DNA of 64,000 nt from Rutpela maculata (lineage: Eukaryota; Arthropoda; Insecta; Coleoptera; Cerambycidae). A program made the position numbers and the translations under genes. The stretch lies in the NCBI GenBank assembly GCA_936432065.2, contig OW386288.2, positions 16,108,706 to 16,172,705 of the forward strand, written 5' to 3'. The notes under the pieces were generated by a model. The model worked only from the letters and a program-made list of their open reading frames with translations. It did no database searches and had not been told where the DNA came from. Position 1 is the stretch's first letter; each line of letters begins with the position of its first letter. Below, piece after piece: positions 57,950 to 64,000 of the stretch.

Positions 57950-59475
57950 AAAAGAGTTTGGATCATTTGTAAAACCTCGAGCAAAAATATATAATAAAGC
58001 AGGTAGAGAAGCTATTGTTTTAAAAACTATAAGAGAAAATCCTAATATATCGTCTCGCGAAATACAGGAAAATTAAGATTCCCAAAAACAACTTGCTTAA
58101 AAAAAATAAATTCTCTACAAAATTAGGATTAGTCACCATCCACACCCAAACGACTTTCAAAAGCGTCTCGATTTTTGCCAGTGGTTTTTGCGTCAGTGCA
58201 ATGAAGTGACAGGATTTGAAGGAAATATTATATGGACAGACGAGGCCCATATAAGCAGTGCCGAAATTTTTAATCAGCATAATAACCACCATTGAGCTCA
58301 TGAAAATCCGCACGTAACCGCTACAGTTAATCGTCAAGGACGATTTGGATTTGGTGTATGGTGTGGTTTTATTGGATACCACACAATAGGTCCTCATTTT
58401 TTTCATTTGAATACCGAAAATTTTATTAACATTCTTTGTAGAAAATATGCCTGTAAGACAATTTCAAAGATTAATTCACCAACACGATCGCGCCCCAGGT
58501 CATGCGTCAAATGAAACACGAAATTATTTGAACGTTCAATTTGGGGAGGATTAGATGGATATCTATATATCACTCAGGACTAGTTTATCAATGTCTAGTT
58601 AGCTAAGTTAACTAAATTGATAACTAACAATTAATTTAGCTAACTGGACATTAATAAACTACAAAGTAGTTTAGATATTGTTTAATTTTTAGAAAAGAAT
58701 GGTCCTATTTTGTGGTCAGCTAGATCTCCCGATATAACCCCTGCCGACTTTTGGCTTTGGGGTTATTTAAAAAATATTATATATAGAGAACATTCTAATA
58801 ACGAAGAATTGACGATTTGCACGAAAGAAAGTTTGGTAAAAAGTATCATGGCGCACAGTATAAACATGTTGACCAACTCGTCTAATTTCCAAACTTTGCA
58901 ACAATTAAATACCTATAATATAATAATCATAACATTGTTTTCATTATCTTTAATGTTAAACCTACTTCCATTGAATATAAATCATCTTTATTAGGTTGTT
59001 TAGTAGTCTACAATATTTAGAAAATGTCGAATTATGCAATTTGTCAATCACTGCTGCCAACTGTTCTAAACTGAGAGTTGAAAACAGTGTTTGACAAATT
59101 GCATAATTCGACATTTTTTAAATATTTTAGACGACGAAACAACCTAATAAAGATAATTTATATTCAATGGAAGTAGGTTTAACATTAAAGATAATGAAAA
59201 CAATGTTATGATTATTATATTATAGGTATTTAATGGTTGCAAAGTTTGAAAATTAGACAAGTTGGTCAACATGTGCAGTGAATTACAGTGATACCAATCT
59301 CGACACTTTTTACCAAACTTTCTTTCGTGCAAATCGTCAATTGAAAAACAAAATATTAGCTGCGTTTCGGACAATAACTCTTGTCATGATTGGAAATGCA
59401 ACAAATTCTGTAAGGAGAAGGTGACAAAAATGCATAGATGTCAATGGAAGACAAATCGAACTAGTTTTTTCTATT
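57950..59475 (+). pseudogene. mariner-superfamily transposase (DD41D-like), two insertions
   Basis: It reads, with breaks: HPNDFQKRLDFCQWFLRQCN near 58145, IIWTDEAHISSAEIFNQHN (first Asp), FGFGVWCGFIGYHTIGPHFF, and LIHQHDRAPGHAS (second Asp). A palindromic insert of about 100 bp (58580-58690) precedes NGPILWSARSPDITPADF and WLWGYLKNIIYREHSNNEE. The frame then breaks at a 527-bp fold-back and resumes LKNKILAAFRTITLVMIGN and SVRRR, ending near 59475. It is related to the transposase at 43032-44039. Confidence 0.78.
58812..59338. mobile_element. fold-back MITE inserted in transposase, AATTG duplication
   Basis: It starts ACGATTTGCACGAAAGAAAG and ends with its inverse. Arms of about 230 bp include ATACCTATAATATAATAATC and ACCTACTTCCATTGAATATA. 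AATTG lies at 58807-58811 and 59339-59343. Taking out the element and one AATTG joins NNEE to LKNKILAAF in frame. Related to 36871-37332. Confidence 0.87.
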
Positions 59476-59996
59476 TTTGGCAAAATTATTTCATGTTATA
59501 AGAAGTGTTGTTGTTAATAGTTGCCTCCTCAGAAATATATTAAATTTTTCGAAAATCAGCCACTTTTTCTAGAGATAAATATGACATATGATATATCGTT
59601 GGTTAGCTAATTTAATTTGTGATCGAATTATGCAATAATTTACAGGGTGTTCCATTTAAATAGATACAAGTTATGTCTATATCTCGAAAACTGAGGCATG
59701 CATAATTTTCTTCATATCAGCAACGGATTCCAGTCAAGGAAGTGCCTTAAGAATACGTTACTCGATTTTCGATTAGACATTTGGTAATTGAGATATAGAT
59801 GTTATCCAAAAATGCAAATTTTCCAAAAACTCTCTGTAACTCGGTAGTCGAAAAAGACAAACAATGGCGATTTGAGCCATTGTTTGTCTCTCGAAAATCG
59901 AGCTTAGGACACCTATACTGGTTTTTGTCTATCTGCCATACCTTTAGAGAAAGATTTAGTTTTATCCAAATCCGATCTAATTTGGTCCACCCTGTA

Positions 59997-62900
59997 CATG
60001 AACATACTTCATAAACACGCAAAAACGTTAATTGCTCGGTATGCCATAAGTGTAATTATTTGTAGATGTCAATATCACAAGATTGAGTTTCAGGATATCT
60101 TTTACGACGTTACATCGAACCCAATAAATATCCTTTTATACCTGTATATCGAAGGAAACAGAAATAGAATTGTTATCGGCCCGAGTCAGAAGCGTCATAA
60201 ATAGGGCGATTTGGCGCGAATCTCCGAATCAAGTTTTATTGGCCGAAAACCCAAAGATATGTGTTTCTTCTTTCCACCGCGACGCGCTTTGTGACTGATA
60301 GTTTTTATATTGGCAAACGGTGGCCCACCCTCGAGCCTTCTTGCCTTTCTCCTGTTCGCAGCAGGCCACGGTTTGTCTGGTCCGGCAGACCGAGAAAATA
60401 AAATATTTGATGGCTCACATCCAATCAGTATTTAGAGACACGGATGACAGTTCTTATGAGATTGTCTTACGGAATATGAACGTATGTTGAATTATACGAT
60501 GTCGCAAATATTTACTGATGTGTCTCAAGAATAGCTGACTCGAGTTGTAGGAACGTTTTTGGAACAGTAAAATTTATCCCCTAATAAAAGATAAGGAGCA
60601 TTTATTCTTATCGTTCATTGCCATAACAATGGACAGCTATGTGAAATGTTGAAAATTGTTGTTCTGAGTTACTATGTATTCTTTAATTTTATATTTAACT
60701 CATTTGACTGGCTACGTTTACGCTGGGTTGGATTTGAGACATGCTTGTTGTCAGCACCGACAGCCACATGGTGCATGGTACAGGAGTGTAGGATGGGAAG
60801 TGTCGATGTTTGTGGAATGCGTCGCCGCATTCTGTTGTGACATATCACGACAAAATTATTGTATGTACTCCTATTTTTGTGTTTTTGCTTCTAGAGTTCT
60901 TTTTCTAAGTCTTCTCCCAAGTAGCATAGATATGCTATTCAGCTGAAATAACCAAAATGCAGCCACTAAAACGTTTCAACGGTTTTTGTTTAGTTATATT
61001 TTGGTCATCTTATTTTAGTCGTGGTTTATATAAAATTTAAAAACGAAATACTCCTAGTTTATATAGCTAAATATAGCTAAATAGCTAAAAGAGATCATTA
61101 CTAGTAGCCATAATATCGTCATGCAGGTTTGGTTATAAAGTCGTTTTCAAGATGTCATATATGAGCAAGTAATTAAATAGCAACAATGTTAAGTCCTAAT
61201 ACTGCCATTCTAACTATAAAAATGGCTAGAATATGTTGACAGGGTTTTTGTTATTGATATAGTGTTGATACCAAAACTATTACTAAAAAAATAGCCTAAA
61301 CATAACTCTATTAGTTGGGCTCTATTCTGGCGATTTTCTTAGCTGTTATTACTACATTATGACTAAAACAATAACGAAAAAAATATCCTTATTAAACGAC
61401 TCTTTTAGAAGTAATTTTGTACACATTAAAATCTAAATTGAGGTCGAACGACAAGATAAAAATATAATTTAAAAACAAGTACCTATTGATAATGTTGAAA
61501 ACTTTATACATACGCAAATAAGTTTTATATCAACAGAAAAATAAGAATGAAATGTAAAAGAAAATATAAGCATAGTTCTACATATTATTGGAAAAGGAAT
61601 GTCGCCTAAAAGTAAGTTCAAAGAGTAGGTATATAGCGGCATAACACTTTTCACGGGGTGTTTTCGTCGACGTTTATGCCTACAGAAGCTTATGCATTAA
61701 TATAAATATTTAGATTGTTAAAGTGAAAGTGTCAACCTATCTTCTGCATCAGTGTCCAAGAATATTGACATTTCAGTTTCTATGACTAGCCATCATTAAC
61801 TTTTTAATATTATTTATTTTTATTGTACACGGTTGCTGGGATCATTTCGAGTATGGTTTTGATTGCGGATTAGACAAAAATGTATGTATGTTTTTGCATT
61901 TAACCAGTGAAGTTGGCTATTTACTACCTACCCAACTTGAAGGAACTGCACTAAGGCAAATTTGCTCCTCGATGGTTTGGACTACGCAATACATTTTCAG
62001 AAACTTTAGTAACAAAGTTTAATTTGGTTGGAGAAAGGAAATGTAAAAACGGTGGAGAAACAAAGATCAAAATACAAAGTAACCAGATAATCTGTTTCTC
62101 ACAAAGGTAGTTAAAAGAAACGTAAAAAAGAGAGGTTATGTCTTTCATAGTTTAGCCGTATTTTGATGCGAAAACTCGCTAACCATACTTCAGCCAATTT
62201 TCTGGTAATAGTTTGGCCAATATGACCCGTTAAATTTGCCATTTGACGAAAAAGCGAAAGCATATGCCAAATTATGACAACTTGCCGCCATGTTTTCTAT
62301 TAATCAAGAAGAACCCGAACGACTTTATTACGTTCATTTTCAATGCTTTGTTAATTATACCTATAAAATAACGTTTTGATTTACTAATTCGATATTTTAA
62401 TAAATTTTAATAACCTTTACCATCGATTATGCCTCTTGAAATTACAGAATGTTTGTATGTATGTATTTCAAATTAATTTAATTGTATCTAAAATTTAGAA
62501 ATTTCTGAAAGTCCCCTTGTTTTTATGAGTATGTATTTTATAGTTTACAGAAAAAATTCGTGCGTTGATAAAATTTAACCCTCTTGATTGACAATTGACC
62601 ATGTGTGCAATTATGATGTTCATATAATTTTAAAGATTAACAAAGTATACTATAAGTATGATGGACGTCCATTTTATCTAACATCTGATTAAAGCCAAAA
62701 GATGACGATGATAGTGTCCTTTTTTTGCCCTTTCGCCATACGAGCCATTCCATAACTAAGTAATAAAGCAGCCATAAAAATCAAAAGAGAGCCAAATGAG
62801 TTGCAAATGCGTTATGGCCATTTGGCTCCAGTTGCGTTTTGATGACCAAAATATTATTCCCTATTTTCGTCACCATTACGTTTTCAAAACGTAATAATTC

Positions 62901-63279
62901 AGTTCTAATAATAGCTACTATAACTAAATAGTCATCATTTGTACTGTAACATGAGGATTACCAAAATACAACTCCCTGTGCTACTTGGGCTGTTTCTTTC
63001 GTTTTTATCTGGCAGAGCATATATTATTGCAAAGGACCCCGCAACGGAAATTGGGTTTCGGTCAAATCGTCTGAATTTTGGATATGTTTTAGGTTTCGTC
63101 ATCCCAAGCAAAAGTCTCAATGGGCACAAAGCTCGAAAATCAATACTTTGGCTGCTACGGAGCTTGAAAGCTGCAAAGCTCCACCACAGATTTATTTATT
63201 CGTGCAGTCTTTATGGATTTTTAAATAACTTATTTTTTCGATTTTAATGTCTAGGTTTATGTTTTCGAGGTTGCTGAAT
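59997..63279. other. no gene seen; one GC-richer patch at about 60230-60480
   Basis: Mostly AT-rich. 60230-60480 has mixed composition, several CpG and no repeat signature, and could be an old intronic control element; this is inference. Overlapping frames at 60646-60946 (Cys-rich, no motif) are not supported as genes. ATATTTTGGTCATC occurs inverted near 61003 and 62846, perhaps the arms of an old fold-back. Confidence 0.35.
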
Positions 63280-63650
63280 TCAAATCCGATGTCAAATTGT
63301 CCAAATTGACACTTGACAATTAGCTGTCAAAGTGCCTTAACAAAGTGCAAATCTTATTTTTATGTTATGAGTTTATGCTGTTTAGGTAACTCAGTTCATG
63401 TATGATGTGAATACAATAATTCGACAATTGGCAGCTGTCAGCTAGCTGTCAAAGTGCAATAACAAAGTGCAAATCTTATTTTTTTGTTATGACTTTATGC
63501 TTTTTAGGTAACTCAGTTCATACATGATGTGAATACAATAATTCGACAATTGGCAGCTGTCAACAGGCTGTCAGTTAGCTGTCAAAGTGCAATAACAAAG
63601 TGCAAATCTTATTTGTTTGTTATGACTTTATGCTTTTTAGGTAACTCAGT
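63280..63650. repeat. tandem repeat of 122-133 bp, three units, rich in CTGTCA
   Basis: The word CTGTCAAAGTGC recurs at 63324, 63446 and 63579. Each unit also carries CAAAGTGCAAATCTTATTT and TTTAGGTAACTCAGTT. CTGTCA occurs six times in about 260 bp (63324, 63435, 63446, 63557, 63568 and 63579), partly from short internal duplications. Confidence 0.88.
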
Positions 63651-63724
63651 TACCTACCTAATTTCTTTCTTCTTTTGGGTTTTGCTAGCAAAGTGCATTT
63701 TTCAAGAGTAAACAGTTATCATGA

Positions 63725-64000
63725 AACCAACACGGTTTTAGAGAAGGAAGATCAACAGTATCAGCACTCAATATTTTATTTTATTTATATTTACACAATA
63801 TTTTTAACTTTGTATGTAAAAACCTTGACCGAAGAAACAAAGTTATAGCTTTATTTATTGATCTTTTCAAAGCCTTTGAGTGTGTTGAAATACAGAATGT
63901 TATTGTCTACAAGACACATGTAATAAACTTTTAAAATCATATTTAGGTAATTAAGGGTCCGTAAACAATTTGTTGATTATTTTGGTGTAGGGTCGAAAAA
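63725..64000 (+). pseudogene. LINE reverse transcriptase fragment, cut by window end
   Basis: It reads NQHGFREGRSTVSALNILF and, after Tyr/His-rich sequence, KVIALFIDLFKAFECV, the palm motifs 0-2 of jockey-like RTs. Breaks follow near 63900. The rest is beyond the window. Confidence 0.68.

Larger units (their letters stand above)
57210..59994. mobile_element. Tc1/mariner element with 560-bp inverted repeats, TA-flanked
   Basis: The ends read CACGGTGGATCAAAT and, inverted, CAGGGTGGACCAAAT, each beside TA. Arms (57210-57760 and 59430-59994) share GACATATGATATA(T/C)CG, GGAACACCCTGTAAATTAT and CATGCATAATTTTCTT-type words. Between them is a dead transposase containing two younger insertions. Confidence 0.85.

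Noticed and set aside
60646..60946. Overlapping Cys-rich frames
   Set aside because: No start context, no splice partners and no similarity to known motifs; two frames equally open.
63280..63650. CRISPR-like array
   Set aside because: Units are long and fully repeated with no unique spacers, and the DNA is eukaryotic.

Overview
The window is insect genomic DNA: AT-rich, intron-rich and packed with transposable elements. Only two short GC-rich blocks look like host protein-coding sequence. Both are minus-strand exons with clean splice sites and matching phase-1 boundaries (26892-27035, then 6768-7046). Together they encode the C-terminal coiled coil, a Pro/Glu-rich linker and the start of the conserved tail of a Dachshund (Ski/Sno/Dac-family transcriptional co-regulator) homologue. 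The earlier exons must lie to the right of the window and the last exon(s) to the left. Almost everything else is therefore intron of this one gene: the end of an intron that starts beyond 64000, a complete 19.8-kb intron (7047-26891), and the start of the next intron (below 6768). The mix of mobile elements suggests an insect, possibly a beetle; I cannot name the species.

Layout. 1-6767: a tyrosine-recombinase (Crypton-like) gene between two palindromic sites, with a cysteine-rich ORF beside it. All of this sits between inverted ends that begin CACAGTG, as Transib ends do. 6768-7046: dac exon. 7047-26891 (intron): a TTA-flanked TIR element, nested fold-back elements, a 76-bp satellite, a broken Ty3/Gypsy integrase split by a MITE, and a TIR-bounded element whose PIN-like gene is split by a LINE. 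26892-27035: dac exon. 27036-64000 (intron): a Dong-like LINE end in TAA repeats, several jockey-like LINE remnants, a gag-integrase deletion derivative, a MULE relic, two Tc1/mariner copies with DD41D-like spacing, many copies of a Helentron/DINE-like element, and a short tandem array rich in CTGTCA.

Several nested insertions can be proved from the sequence itself, because removing the insert and one target duplication restores a conserved reading frame: a MITE in the Gypsy integrase, a LINE in the PIN-like gene, a fold-back element in a mariner transposase and a Helentron-like element in a LINE. Most transposon genes are frameshifted or carry stops. The most novel items are the TIR element carrying a HEEAD/HAFTGSD gene (21306-24723), the paired palindromes around the tyrosine recombinase (2511-4326), and the microsatellite-bearing Helentron-like family. 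Family names rest on motifs read by eye; no database search was run.
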